A stretch of DNA of 64,000 bases from Trochalopteron elliotii (taxonomy: Eukaryota; Chordata; Aves; Passeriformes; Leiothrichidae): the NCBI GenBank assembly GCA_024734555.1, contig JANPWX010000215.1, positions 4,651,049 to 4,715,048 on the forward strand, in the 5' to 3' direction. This document shows, one piece after another, positions 26,301 to 41,300 of the stretch. Positions within the stretch are counted from its first letter, which is position 1; every line of letters starts with the position of its first letter. The position numbers and the translations under genes were made by a program. The notes beneath the pieces were generated by a model, which worked only from the letters and a program-made list of their open reading frames with translations, ran no database searches and was not told the DNA's origin.

Positions 26301-29300
26301 CGTGTTTTGGGCTGAAGAGTGGAAAGCAGTGTAACAGCAGCAAATACAGAGGAAAGAACTACCAAAAGAAATCAAAGGAATATGACCATAAAAAAAAAAA
26401 ACAAAAAAAACACAGATATCTGACGAAGCAACTTGCAACAAACACACTTCTACAGTACTCAGTGAAATTCACTGTGTCCAATTTCAAAATTTTATTTCCT
26501 TGTCATACAAACAGATTTACCTATTATAAAAAAGGTAATTTTTTGGTTCCATATGTTCTCAGATACTTTGCCACTGAAAGTTTTAAAGCAATGCACTTGT
26601 AAGCTGTTTTCAAAGTGCTATATAGCTTTTTATTATCAGTTCAACATGTCTGTTTAATGCAATCATTGCAGGAATGAATTCTCTAAAGTTCCCTTGATGG
26701 TACAAAACACTCTTACCTTCCGTGCAAAGTCCCCCTTCCCTTTGCTGTAGGCTTTATTCTCCAGGAAGTCATACACATAATGGGCTAAAGCTGGAGAAGC
26801 TTTCATCATTTCAGGATTTAACAAGAGCTGAGTAAAATAATTTTTAAAAGTTATTTTAATACATAATGAACAAGACACAATCAAAGACATCACATTTAGC
26901 AACGTACTTTTTTCATTCCTAAATTTTATTCCAACATTACACTAGTCCCAAGATGGAAACAACGGGCTTCTTAGTAATTACCGTAATTTTCACCACTACG
27001 GTGGTAATTGTAGCATCTCACAGAAAAATATATACCTTTATTATCAAACTGTCATTTCACAGTATTTCACTCATCTTTATTATTTACTGCTAGCATGTTC
27101 ATTGACTTGGTCAACATACTTTAGTGCTAAATGGCCAGAAAGGCCCCATGCAGGAAGACAACTGAATTTCTTTTTTTGGGCTGACGCAGGCTTTATCTGA
27201 ACAGAGGAACTGTGTGGTTTGCTATGCTGCTGGACTGGGTGCCACGGAAATCCTTATGCAGCAGCACAAGAGAAAGTGACCACAAACATGTCAGCAGGAG
27301 AATGTCAGTGGCGTAACGCTCAAAACCAACACACCTGGAACCTCATCGGCTCAAAAAAGCTGTGACAGAACTGGCTGAGAATAAACCAAAACACTAAAGA
27401 AAACACAAACTTATGAGATAGTATCAAGTTCTTATTGTATATTATTTAGTTTTGCATGCCAACTACAACACAGCTTTTTTTTTTTTTCATGAAAGAAAAA
27501 AATCACAAAGGCAAGTTACCTCTGAAAAAATAATTCCAAGCACAGAGATAAAATAAAACAGGAACAGCTTACCTGCAAATAAGCATTTAAATCCTTTTTC
27601 CTCTTTTCCAAAAACTCTCTGTCCATATTGTTAAATGTTTTTTTGCCAGGAAGTTTTAGTATATTTGCAAGGTTTTCAAACTAGGAAAAAAGGGAAGATT
27701 TTTTATTCTGTTTTCAAGAGTTTCAAGTCTTTATATAAGGACATTGTATTCACCTATTCTTATATATCATCTAACATCTGACAAAAAGAATTCTGCATCA
27801 TGCCTGGAACTCAGAATCCTTGGAAAAGTCGAAGTGAAATGCATGCTGTCAAGAACAAATGCATGAAAATTCCCAGGAGACTATAAAGGGTAAAATTTAA
27901 TTTCTTGTGAAACTCTCTTTTGAAAACTTCTGAAATCCAAACCAATAGAGTGTGCAAAAGGCTTAGGCTCAAATTTTATCATTATTATTTGGAATGAAGT
28001 TACTAGGATTTTAAAACTACATAAAGAGAAAAGATTTTCAAGAGAATTTGTGTATCTTTCGAAAATCTCTTTCCTTTCCTATCCTGATCAAGCCTTTTAA
28101 GGAAATAATTAAACTTTTCTCCCTGGAGAGATGGCAGCACCCAGTTTACACATAGGTTATCACAACATGCTCTACATATCATGATCTGTGCCCTTTCTCC
28201 AGGTAATGACAGTGATTGACACCAGTTGACATGTATTCTGATCTAGTTTTGCAGGAAGAAGGGCAGTCCCAGGGAAGCAGATGGGAAAGAAGAGGCCCTA
28301 ACATTTAATAAGGCTGAATATATTTGGTAAAATGCACAAAAAATAAAAAAGTGACAAGAACAAAACTTGAAGAATCAGGACTATCTCCATACAGAATCCA
28401 GACTCCCTGTAAATAATATCCTTAAGGTGGTGAAGAGAGAAACACACAGTATTCTAGGCTTTAAGAAACTACCTGGAAACAGGTTGCATCCTTTTCCTCT
28501 AGAAAAGACCAAAACATTACACATTTAAAGGTTCCACTCAGTCCCTGCAAGATCTCTTCTTGCATCAGTAAACTTTGGAAGGCCAGGAAGTTCATAAAAA
28601 ATTTATGGTCTGTAGGAAGCACCAAAGAATAGCTCTTTACAACTGTACAAATCCCATTCCCTTGCAAGTAGGTCATATGGGAAAGTAACTGAGCAGAAGA
28701 TGGTCTAGTTTTCATCTGGACTCCTGTATCTAAGCAGAAGCAATGTAAGCAACTACAGCCTCTATTTTAAATACAGCTATCTGGTGTGAATCTATTCAGT
28801 GCTCTAAGGAAAAGAAACTCAGATACTTTGAACTTTGACTTTGACTTCAATTCCATTTTGGATAAACTATCTATTTTCTCTGAAAAACAGTCCCTGCCCT
28901 TCTTATTAATTCTAAATCAATATTCTAACTTTTACCCCTAACATGTCAATAAAAATGTCTCAGACAAGCACACAAGACAGTAAGAATGTCTATTTTATTA
29001 TCAAGACAAAGCAAAACCGTTTGGGAGCATCTTAGATGCTACAGTGCATCACAGAAATCTGTTTACTTTTTAGTATTCTAGGGCAACATTTCTAGTCTCT
29101 GTAAATTCAATGAGACTTAGCAATCAGAAATGCTGAGATTTCATATTTTGAACATCTTTGCTTTTGCCATTTATTTCTACTCATTTAATGTTATCTTAGC
29201 TCTAAAATGACTGTCCCATATCAGCAGAATGTTAATTCACTCTAAGATCCGGGATTCTTCAAAACACTGAATTAATTAAAAAAAATACATATGAAGGAGG

Positions 29301-32300
29301 ACAAAAATTGGTATTTCAAGTTTATTGACAGCACACTAAGATCATCAGAAGTTCAAAGGAAAGTTGGACTTGATTTATAATTAATTCAAATATTCACCAT
29401 TTTTTTAATAAAGCCTTTTCAATTTTTATTACTGCTGTAATTTTAAAATGCTAACTTACCTGCACAGAATTTATTCTCTATGACTCTCAATTAATAACAG
29501 AGTAAAGGGATATAGACTGACACTTCTGACTAGTTCAAATGTTATGCAGTCAAATCTGACTTCTCCAAAAGCTTGGTTTAAAAGCACTTCAACTTCCTTT
29601 TAAAAGCAGTGTGGTTTTGTCATTTTTTGATGTCAGTAGGTTCTACTTTGTACCAGCTGGTGAATTACAACTCTCTATTTCTTCCTTCTTTCATGTTAGG
29701 AGGGGTAAGAGTCTGAGAATACAAGTACAGCAGTAAAAGGCAGATCGCTAGTAGTATAGTGAAGTGTTACCAGTTCTCCCTTTTGGGACCCCACCAGTTC
29801 TTAACATTCACTTAAAACCTAAATACCTATTTCCCCACCTCAGCTTTCATTTCCTAATCTCTGTGACAAATATAACTCTCTCTGAGATCAACAGCACTTC
29901 CATACAAAGATTTAAAGTAAAATTAAGCAGCATGGGAAGAGAGGGGAGACTTTCTAAGTTCCATTTCTTTTTCATAGAGCAATCATACAGTCATCGGTTA
30001 TTAAACTACAGAAACGTGCACCTATAAAGATTTTCATGAGACTGGCTGGTTACCTGCTCAGTGATCCTCATGTGAAAGTCTTTAAAACCAAAATACCTAT
30101 TTCCCAACCTCAGCTTTTATTCCTTAATCTCTGTGACAAATATAACTCTCTCTGAGACCAAGAGCACTTCCATACAAAGATTTAAAGTAAAATTAAGCAG
30201 CATGGGAAGACGGGGGGGGACTTTCTTTCTAAGTTCCATTCTTTGTCATAGACCAATCATATAGTCATCGGTTATTAAACTATTACTTAGTGCACCTATA
30301 GAGATTTCCATGACATTGGTTGGTTACCTGCTCAGTGATCCTCATGTGGAAGTCATGGAAGTCACTGTAGCGCCGATACGTCTTCCACATCTCCTCACTG
30401 TTTGCGTTTCGCCGGTGGACGGTGATGGCGTACAGGGCGTATGTCTTGCCGTGGTCATTGCACACTCCTGCCACAGCATATGGGTCAGAGTCAGCATAGA
30501 CTAGTAGTTTTGAAAACAAAAATAAAAAAGGAACAAACAGAAAGAAGGAAGACGAAAGGACACAAATGTGAAGTGAAGAAATGCCTGGAATGACAGACTT
30601 GAAAGACAAAAATGGACATGCAAGTAGAAAACTAACTATCCCTTTAACTTAAATACTGCATGATACTCTCCAAAACTTACTACGTAAACTTAAATAGAGA
30701 TTAAGCAGTTTAAAAGTTAGACAGGTTTCAATGACATGCAAAACATAAACAAACAGAAAAATTTTCAACTTTTAAATAGTAAACTGAACTTTAAAAAAAA
30801 TATTTTAACCTAAAGAACTCAAGATAGGGGTGAAAGACAACCGTGAAACGAGAAGAAATTCCAGTCTGCAAAGTAGTCTAATCACATTACGAAAGTCTGC
30901 CCATCAAAAAAATCTATAAATACATGACAATGATTGCAAGCTGCAAGCATTCATTGTTATTGGCATCAGTAGTTTGTTATTAACTCAGCAGTAAGTTCTT
31001 AACTCTAAGATAAAAAATACTCCATGCTATTTTAGTCAACTATATATACAGACGTGTGTACACATATATAAAGCATTCTCTGCGTGTGCACACATACATT
31101 GTATGGAAAAGTCAATTCATAAATGAAAAGAACACATATAGATATCTGAAATAGAAACAAACATCTCCATTAAATATTTAAGTCTTCTTGGACATTTCTC
31201 CCTCACAGAATTTTCCCAGCACAGTTTGTTTCAAAATCTTTCATTTTGTTTAGGGAATAACCTAGAACCAACACAGCACACCATTTAAATTGGCAACATG
31301 TTGCATTTCTAAGTATTGAGCCAATATTCAGTACCTACAGTTTTCCAGTGGCTAGATGAAAATATTTTTAATCAAGATCTCTGAATTTTTCTATGCACCC
31401 ACACTGCATAAAACACAATTCTCCTGAGAAATCATCCTCTGTAATACTTTCAGTCTTGATTTCTCTGAAGTATAATGCTTTTGCCTAAGCAGCAAGGAAG
31501 CACCTGTAGAGAGTGGCAGCTGCTGCCAGTGCAAGAATTATACACTAGAAAGGTGAAGAGTGGACACAGAGCATCTTGTCTTTGCCATCCACCCTCTAAA
31601 AGAAGAACGTTGAGTGCTGAACCCCCAGGGGAACAAGCAGACAGTCAGGAGAGTGCCAAAAGACTGCCCAGAGAGCAGAGCTAGGAACCTCCAGCCCCAC
31701 AGATGCTGCACAGGCCCTCTACACCCTACACCCCTCTACACTCACATTGAACACTTGGCCCTGCAGCCACCATACCACATCCCAGGGACACTGCTAAGTG
31801 GCATCTTCAGAACCACTTCAGGCAGAAAAAGAAAGAAGTTGTCCTGCTGCCCCTTATATCGTAGTCTCTTAATTATTTTGCAACCCAAGACAGCATGAAT
31901 CCTGAAACACACAGAGATAATCCTATCTCTATATAACCCTCACACAGAGTAAAAGATAGTAGCTGAGTGAGGAAAAAAACCTGCTCACAGAGGCAGTTTA
32001 ATACGATCTTGCAGTACAAACCTGTACAGATCTCCCACTACAACTGGAGCGTTATGTATTCAGAGTCAGACTGGTAGTTATCAATACATGCTGCCCTCAA
32101 GATTACAAATTTTACAATTCATGTGGTTCTAAGTTTACCTTTTTTTCTTAGGTCAGAATGATGAAACTTCTAAGTTTAATTCAGAAAAAAGTACCACATG
32201 CCATTTTCATAAAAAAGCAGAATTTGATTCTTAACTTTTAACTTATTTTCCCCTTTCCCTGAGGACTGACTACCATGACACTTGGATTGCACAGAGCCCT

Positions 32301-35300
32301 CACACTGAGTTGGAACAGGTTTAATTAAAATGTAAAATAGCTGAATGCTTGCTGACAGCATGTGTGCATACATAAATGCATAGATTTAAAAGCATATTGC
32401 ATAGTAAAATCTACCAAAAAACAAACTGAAGACCACTTCACAATTTAATTACCCAGTGTAAACTCTTTTAACAAGAGACTTTGCAAATAATAGCAAAGAT
32501 TTTTTTGTTATTTACTTCCAAAATGCCACCACAATAAGGACAGAAGTCACTCCCTTAAACTAAGCTGAGTTAGTAAGGAAGCACAAAGAATAAGGGAAAA
32601 ATATTAAACTAAGTGAATGAAACACTCAAGAATTATAATTCTGTGACTAGAAAGAGAGATGGCTTTCAGAATTTCTTTAAATAATTGCTAAAATAAATTC
32701 TACTCAATAATAAGTTTAATGAATGATTCTCCAGAGATAAAAGTAGTAGTAATAATAATACCATAAGCAATAAAAATTAAATCACTTTTTAAGTTCAGAT
32801 ACATAATCTGTGACCTACAGAACAAATACTGTAAAGATTTCCAAAAGGATTTAATGGAAAATATGAATTCAAATGTTTTATGAGGCCAAAAAAATGAGGC
32901 AATCAGTATTTCAAGGGCCTGTAATACTACAAAACTCAAAATAAATGGTGGGAAAAAAGTAAGCAGACATCATAACAGATTCACTTACCAGTATCTGAGA
33001 TGTATGCATGGAGCTGAACTGTCTCATCAGAAGGGCCATTTGAAAGGTCATCTAAGGACTGAAGGGTGGGGAGATAATGTAGGAGGAAAAACAGGAAAAA
33101 AAGAATAAAATCAGAAACCCATCATATTTGAGATGTGTTTTGATTAATCTATTTAATTTTCAAACTTTCAGTTCACAATACTAAAAAGCTTAGTGCACTG
33201 TAACAATGCAGATGTTTGTACTACGTGGTTACCAAAGCCATTCTTTTGCCTTTCATTTCCCTCATCATTTTCACACAGTTTTGTGACTACTCATATGTGA
33301 TCAAACTTATTTGTCACTTCAGTTTGATATCTCAACTCTAATGAAAATACTAAAAATGGTCTTTTGCTGAGCACTGGGGAAAAAAACCCCAAACAAACAC
33401 AGAAAATCTCCTGAACAGGTGGGGAGACAGAGATGTTGTGTAACAAATCTTTTGGCTGTTACCTTCATAGCATTCTGTTTTCTTTCAAATGTCTTTACGC
33501 ACTACACAAATGTTACACAGCAGTAGAAACTGGAAGTTTTTCTGCTTTATGTAAAAAAAAAGCCAACATTTTTTCTCAGGAATATTTTCTGTTGTAAAAA
33601 ATGAACAGGTACATACTCAGCTGGTTAATGATCTGTCTCCATATTTAATAATTACTGGGATCAAAAGAAACCTAATGGGTCTTTTAGAGAAGCCTTGTTT
33701 TTAGTTAAAATTAATACATCTGATTACTAAGATTTAACATAACAAAGCTCTTCAAGACTGTTGAAAGACTTGCATATGCAACTGAAAGAAATAGAGGATG
33801 GGCTATGCATTCTAATCTAGTTGGAGCTACCTAAGTAGAATTCACAGACATTGGGATCCCAGTTACTTTGTATATTTCACCCCAGAACTCTAAAATTTTC
33901 CAAAGAAACACATTCAGAATGAACATAGCTATCTGCTCTCTTTTATAATTTAACCAAGCCAATTTTATAGTGACTTACCACAAAAAGTTACCTACAGTGG
34001 GACTTACTGGTTAGCAAGTGCCATGCCCATACCAAACTAAAACATCTACCTACATCAATTCAGTTTTTAAATCTCCTGTTTCCTTAAACATAAAACAATA
34101 TTCGAGATTACAATCAAAAGATAGGCTGGACTTAAACATGAATTATTTAAAGACTCTGCTCTTGCCCCTTCTTCATCTGAATCTTTATCAACTCCACAAT
34201 ATCCCAGCATAATACTCCATTCTTTCCTCTAGTCCTCTACAAGGAATGGCCCTTTTCTGCCTCAACCACCTCAGTCAGTCTCTGCCTAAATGCCTACTAC
34301 TGAAGGTGAGGGAAATAACATTTCTGTAATAAAGTCTAGATACCTAATAAAAGGCAGCTTAAAACTGTCTGAATAATGTGTTGTAGTAGGGAGTCTCCTG
34401 AATATCTTTATGATATGCTTGTAGACTTGGAGTACCAAGGTCCCAGACTGAGAAAAGGTAGAAGAAAGAAAAGCCCTTTTGGGGGAATCTGTTTTGTCAC
34501 TACATGCTATAGTGCTAGAAGTTTATGTCTGTCGAATGGTAGAACAGATGAATTTATGCAAAAATATTTTGACAGCAGACATCATCTTTACCTCAAGAAT
34601 CTACAAGTTACTGGATGCTGGAGAGTTATTCTGGTAAAGTATCACCATAAGTGGGTGTTCCTTTAATTTTATGCTTGCTTTCAGTCATTGCTGGACACAG
34701 GACTCTGACTTAGTCCATTCTCAAGCAAGTCCCTTGCACAGCCATGACCCTGTCAGACATGCTGCTCTATACTGCAGTGTTCAGTTTAGGAGCAGAGTAT
34801 CACCTGAAACTGGCTAACAAGAGATCTGTGGAAGCTTGGTAAAGTGCTTGATGTTCTGAAAGCTCTAGGATGTGATTATCACTAAGATCGAAGGGATGTG
34901 AGGTTATAAGAGAAGACAAATTAACTGTCAACTGCTCAAATGTTTTGTTTGCTACAAAATACTGACCTTAAGGTAGTGTTAGTGTTATATTTTTCTAGAG
35001 GCATAATTATTTCTTGTTTTCCTGCTTTCCTTCACTGTCACTTAAGTTCAGATTTCTTTGTGATTACTGAGTGGGGTTCAAGCTGACATATGCTAACGAC
35101 TGCCAAAAGTTCAACCCAGCCACTTCTGCTGCCCTTCAAGGTCTTGGAACACCTGTGTAACTCCTATTTACTCAATGCAAAGCTCCTATTATGAATCCTT
35201 TAGAGGAAATCTGCAAGAGTCTATAAATATTTACAATGATGTTATACTCCCCAAATGTGACCCACCGATTTAATATAGTAGATTAATGTATCAAATCCAA

Positions 35301-38300
35301 AGGCAGAAATTCTGATATTTTTGTAAAACAAGTTTTCCTCAAAACAGTTTTGCACCTCTCTTCCAAATTCTTCCAGTTAAAGTATGAACTGCAGACAATT
35401 TATTTTATAACAGAAACTTTAGGAAACACTCAACTGCTGTGGCAAGGCACTATACAGCAACTATTAACACAACCAAATTAAAGTTTGAAACCTGAAGAGA
35501 TAACACAACAGATAGACATTTAATATGAGCTAATATCTCTGCCATTAGATATGTTCACAGGAATATAAGTTAATTAAAAACCTAAAAATACCACATCACA
35601 TCACAACCCAACTTTATTTAATACATTGTCATTAGTTGCAAGTACAGAAATTCCCTGACCTTTGAAGTAAAATTTCCAAGGTCTATTTTTCTTATGTAAC
35701 ACACTAACACAAGGGAGCTAAACTATGTGTACAGAAATTTACTCTGGACATGGAATTCAGCCAGAAAAAACTAATCGACCAGTATTCAAACACCTGTAAA
35801 AGCACTGAACACTGAGAACAATGTGGATGACAGAAAAGTAAAAGTAGTTCTGCATAAAGAGAAATTTACTTATGTATTTCTCCTAGAATTACTTACGTAA
35901 TTCTCCTAAATTCTCCTAGAATTTACTTATGTATTTCTCCTAGAATTCTATTTCCTAACTCTTTATAATGAATGCAGTATTCTATAAATACCCTTGTCAC
36001 AACAAAACCAAAAATCTTTGAAGAGTCCCATGCAAATACCTATTTGCACTGCAACAGTGCTTGGTAAAGACTGCAGGACTTTGTAACTCAGCTTAGAAAG
36101 TCACTTGAAACAAAGTAGCAGATAACCACTAACCAGATAAGCCACCCAATGACAAATCCTCATCCATAAAACATAACTTTGGTATGTCACAACATTTTCA
36201 GAAAGAGTACTTAAAAGACATTTGAAAGACCTTTTAAAGAGATTAGTCAGTTAAAAGGCTCTTGTGAAAAAATATGGCTAAATTAATTTTTTCTTCTGCA
36301 TCTACCAGGAGTTTGCATGAATTGTATCAGCTAAACACCTGCCTTTTTCTTTACATTTCAAAATGTCAACAACAGGAAAACAATAGGAAAGAAAATCCCA
36401 GTTTAAATTAAAAAACATCCAAAACCCACAAAAAACCAAATCCCATAAACAACCAACCCCCACAATGAAACATATTTACATTGCCTTACACATTTACATT
36501 AATGCTACGTGTATTCCTTTAGAAAACACTCATTCCTTTGCATGTGAGCAAGACCAGCACCTTCGAAGAGCAAACTAGAAGGGCCCAGGCATCACATAAT
36601 CCAGGAAATTGCATGCAGATCATAAATCTCTATGTAAACCTTCATGAAACTAAAAGGTTTAGAAACATACTCTCATATGCCCAACTGAATCTTGCATACC
36701 TTGTGGCTCAGCTACACACTGTTTGCAGAAACACCGGGAGGATATATATCAAACTTCCTATGATTTTTCCTTTTTAAATAACTGTATTTACATTTTTGGT
36801 TTAGGTACACTAATTTGACAAAGAAAAGGTTTTGACAAACTGACATAGGTCAAGAATCATTTCAAAAAAATAAAATTGAACTTGAAATTGGACAGATTAA
36901 AAAAACAAAGACTGATGGCTGGAATAAATCCAGATACTTCAATGCTTCCAAATCAAGTCCTAAGGAAAAAAAAAAAAACAACCAGCAAAAATGTAATTAA
37001 ATGCCTCATTTTAAAGTCTATTTGAATTTAACCCTTTGAGATTTCTGTTTCAAAGGATTTGTTTTCACCTATTATTATGTAACTCCAAATTTATATCTAT
37101 TTAAGAAAAATATATAGGGACAAGAAAGCATGCTTTCCATTAATTAACTGTTTCTGTGAGAAACAATGTAAAATTTCATTAAACATGGGAAAACACAAGA
37201 AAAGGAGAAGTTTCATCTTACAGAGTAATTAATAACTTGTGTGTTTCAGTTTCAGAAATTCAACTGCAGTGAAGTAAAACTTGTAATGTACATTAAGTTA
37301 AACTATTTTATCACACTGTTGAGGACAAAAAAATAAAAAACAATCCAAGCACTTACCAGATTTATGCTGCCAGTAGGAGACCCATTAAAAGATTCTGGGA
37401 GCAGTGAGGGAAAGAAAAGGAAAAACCAGCTTAGAAGATTTTCCCCCATTGTAGGGCCACACATAAATAAAAATGCATCCACAAAACAATACGGAAAATG
37501 AACAAAAACTGTGGCACTGGGCAAAATGCTACACGTAACATGCAAGTGTTTCAAATTTCCAGTAAAGACACTCAAAGAAATGCACGTTTATAAAGATTCT
37601 AAATAAATATTTCAGATAGCATTTTTTTAAGTTTATATCCCCACATAGTACTGCTTTGTTAAGGAGCTAGTTTAAGACTGAAAACTATTTCCACTGAACT
37701 TGTACTTCAGTTAATAAAAAAAAAAAATTCTATTTGCTTTAAAAAGCCCTATCTCCTATGTACTTTCAATTTCTATTTCCAGAGCATAGTAATGCATTAA
37801 AAGAACTCAACATATTGAAGAGTTTTAAATATTATCAAGAAAAAAGTAGAATGGAAGAATCACATATTTATTTTAGTAACAAACTAGTTACCAAGACCTG
37901 ACAAGAATTTATGTAGGACTGATACACTTATTACAGTGAAAAGCCTATGTGAGTCCCAAAACAATTTACACACCAAAGCACAAGGAGAATTAATTTAGAT
38001 ATCAGAGACACCACAGGAGTATTTAATTTCCTAAAAACAGTGTGAATAATTTTTTTATTTTCATTTTAAAGCAGAGAAAAGAACGAAATGAAATACCCCT
38101 TAGAGATACAGAGCTCACCTCCTTCACCATCATCTGATCCTCTGAAACTGGGATCCTTCAGCATATCCAGCTCAGCCAACATTCGCACATACAAAACATT
38201 CTGCTTGAACGAAGGGTAGAACCTCTCATCTCGCAGCATCAACTCATACACCTTATTGAAACAAAAGTGCCAACTTCAGAAATACTTATTGCATTTTTAA

Positions 38301-41300
38301 TCAGGCTAGTTTCCAGAAATTCTACTTGAACGAGAAGTACCTCTGCATACATGTCTCTGACTTACTCTTAATGGAAAGATTATCAGATAGTACCTAACTG
38401 GCCAGACATGCACATCTAGGGGAGTAGCACAATAGCTGTAAATGCTTCTGTCCTCTGCTCTTAACTCTTCCAATTGCAGTATGAACCTATTTGGTCTTTA
38501 TCCATTTCACAAAAGGTTATCTCAGCCCCTCCTTGTGGATAAACTATACATGGAGATCTGCAAACACTCAGGGCAAGAGGTGAGAACAGGGAAAGAAGAG
38601 GAGGGAAGACACCATTTGTGACCTTTCTGACAATTTCTAGTTTAGCCAATACAACGCAGTCATACCTCACAAAGATTTAATCACATCACTTCAAACAATT
38701 TACCTTCACAGCCTATACAGTATATAGACATATACATATACACAAAAATATCTATACATAGCAGCAATTAATTCATAATTTTTGGATACTCATGTCAACT
38801 CTAGAATATTTTAACGATTTTTTTTTTCCATGGGTCACTGTTCAAGTACTATCATCCAGTAAGAATAGCAAGAGACCCAATTCATCCAGGTTTGAGGAAG
38901 TTAATTTCTTTTGTAACATATGGGAAATTTATGCCCTTCAGCAGAATTCACAAGCAAGGCCCAGATTTCACAAGGTGCTTTAATCAGTCTTAAATGGGAG
39001 TCTCAAGTATAACAGTGTGATTCTAAATTCTACAGCTCATATCGCTAATTTGTAGCATGAATGAGAACATCAGAGTAACAATCTAAAATAAAAGCATTTC
39101 AGACTGGGTATGTAAGTTATTGCCAGAATACTAATCTTTCACTTTTCCCTTCTAAATATATATATATTAGACTTGAGTGACAAAGTTACACATGCAGATA
39201 GTAAATATATTGTTTTTTTCTTCAGTACTTGCTGTTCCTGAGTGTTTCACTGTGCAAGTTTGCAGAAATGGACCAGTTAAACTAATTTCTGGGAACAGCT
39301 GTAGGATTTAATATGGCTGAATTACATTCACCTTTGAAAAAGAGAAGTAAAACTGAACAAAAACTGTATGTCTCAATCTACTCATGACATTTTTCTTAAA
39401 TTGGTGCACTAACACAAGTAAAAACATGATAATTTTAAACTGTGTTTCATATTTAGATTCATACAGGAAGGACACCTACTCCTTCTGTCAACTGCTTTGA
39501 AAACCATGGGCTAACAAATGGCAAAGCAAAATTTGACAATTTTAGAGTGTGATTTTCATAGAACAGAAAGATGGTAACAGTTTTAGGGTTTAGATATTTG
39601 ACTTCCTTCTTTTTCAGCACCTGTAATTATGTTTTATACTCTATAGCATTAACATTTCTTATGAAATAAAGGACAAATAGAGTATACCTTTCTCTGAATG
39701 TCATCAAAGATTTCAGGTGTTGGATCCTCATGGTTCAGTGTTTCTGCAAGTTTTGCTACTAAGTTGTCATCAATATTAACTCTTGGAGATGCCTGTCATA
39801 GAGATCTAAATCAACTTTTGCAGCATAAAAATAAGGAAGTTCTACTTTAACAAATCAAATCCAATGCAATACTGCAACTCTCTAAGTAAACTAAATTGCT
39901 TCTTCACAAATATCTCTGTAACTGTCTAGAACATACAACAGGAGTCAGATCCCCTCCACCCCCAAAATTAAATTCAGAGTTTGTATTAAAACTTGCAAGT
40001 TTCAATATTAAACACTAGGAATTGCCTCAAAACCAATTTATACATACATTTTTAAGAAATACCTAAATCAGATTTGCTCAGACTTATAAACAGTTTTTAT
40101 TTATTTATGAAAAAGATTCAGATTCAAAAATCAAGAGCAAGCCAATAAAAAAGTAATAGGATGAAGTCCTGAAACATCTGAGGAAAGGCTAACAGTTTAT
40201 CAACTGCCCATTTCTGAGTGACAGGTGATTTTTATGCACACACAAATTCAGAACAAAGATGCTTTGTCAATTCAAGTTGATGAGTGGTTTCTTCCACAGA
40301 GGAATCCTTACTGCCTACTGAAAGATACTCAGTGGTGATATCTGGGCAATTTACACAGACAATTGTAGAGAGAGACAGGAAGCTATTTCATCTGATAACC
40401 TAATCTTAATCCAAGTTTGGGCATTGTTTTAAAAACACTTAAGGGGGCAGGAAAGGGTGGAGGGCAGAATAAAAGGAAGGGAAAGGACAGCATATGCAGA
40501 GACACACTTTTTTATTCTGTCTTTACACTGTTTCTAGTTTGAGTACTCTAGAAAGTCAGCTTCTGAGGAATACAATGCATCTGACAGGGCAGTCAGTGGC
40601 AATATGAGCCTGCTTGACATGAGAGAGAGAAGATACACAAGCAATAGCTGAAATGTCAATATGTAAGCAACTTGTGCTCCATAACAACCATTTCATATTA
40701 ACTTAGCCGTAACTATCAAAGAAGTATCAGTATAAACACTAAACTGCAGAATTAAGTTACTCCTACCTTTTCTGATAAATATTGCTCATAAACTCCAAAT
40801 GCAGCTGCTCTTAATAGACCCTTGGTCTGATTAGTCTGATGTTTTCCATCTTTCTGCCGGCTTTGAAGTACCTCCAGCTGTTGCTGTGCTGTAACCCTGT
40901 ATCCTTCCACTGTCATCCAGAAAAACAAATGTGCTTGGCCACCAGTTTGCTGCATGTAATCTACAGAAAACAGACACCACATGACCTTAGTTACTGTTGT
41001 GCATCTTGGAATAGGAATTCTCTATGATGTTGACTACATATGGAACACCAGGATCTGGTTACACATCAGGAATACTTGCCATACAGAGTCAATTAAAAAA
41101 ATACATACATATACATATTGGTGATATTTATGTGTATATATGTATACATATATACATTATGGTGATAATCAGTAAAAAAACCTGAGAGCAAAGTCTAGGA
41201 ACTAAGCACGGAACCCTCAAATGCACATGGAAAAAGTGAATCTATAAGTACCATGTGAATATAACAGGCTTGTACAGCATGATACAAATGGAGACAAAGT

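Noticed and set aside
26252..26602. Plus-strand 116-codon frame in intron 20
   Set aside because: Lys- and Tyr-rich translation of low-complexity intron DNA, including poly-A; no family resemblance.
30283..30327. Read-through C-terminus VTNQCHGNLYRCTK after exon 18
   Set aside because: It is translation of intron 18 past the donor, not a real protein end. It is relevant only if the distal duplicated donor is used.
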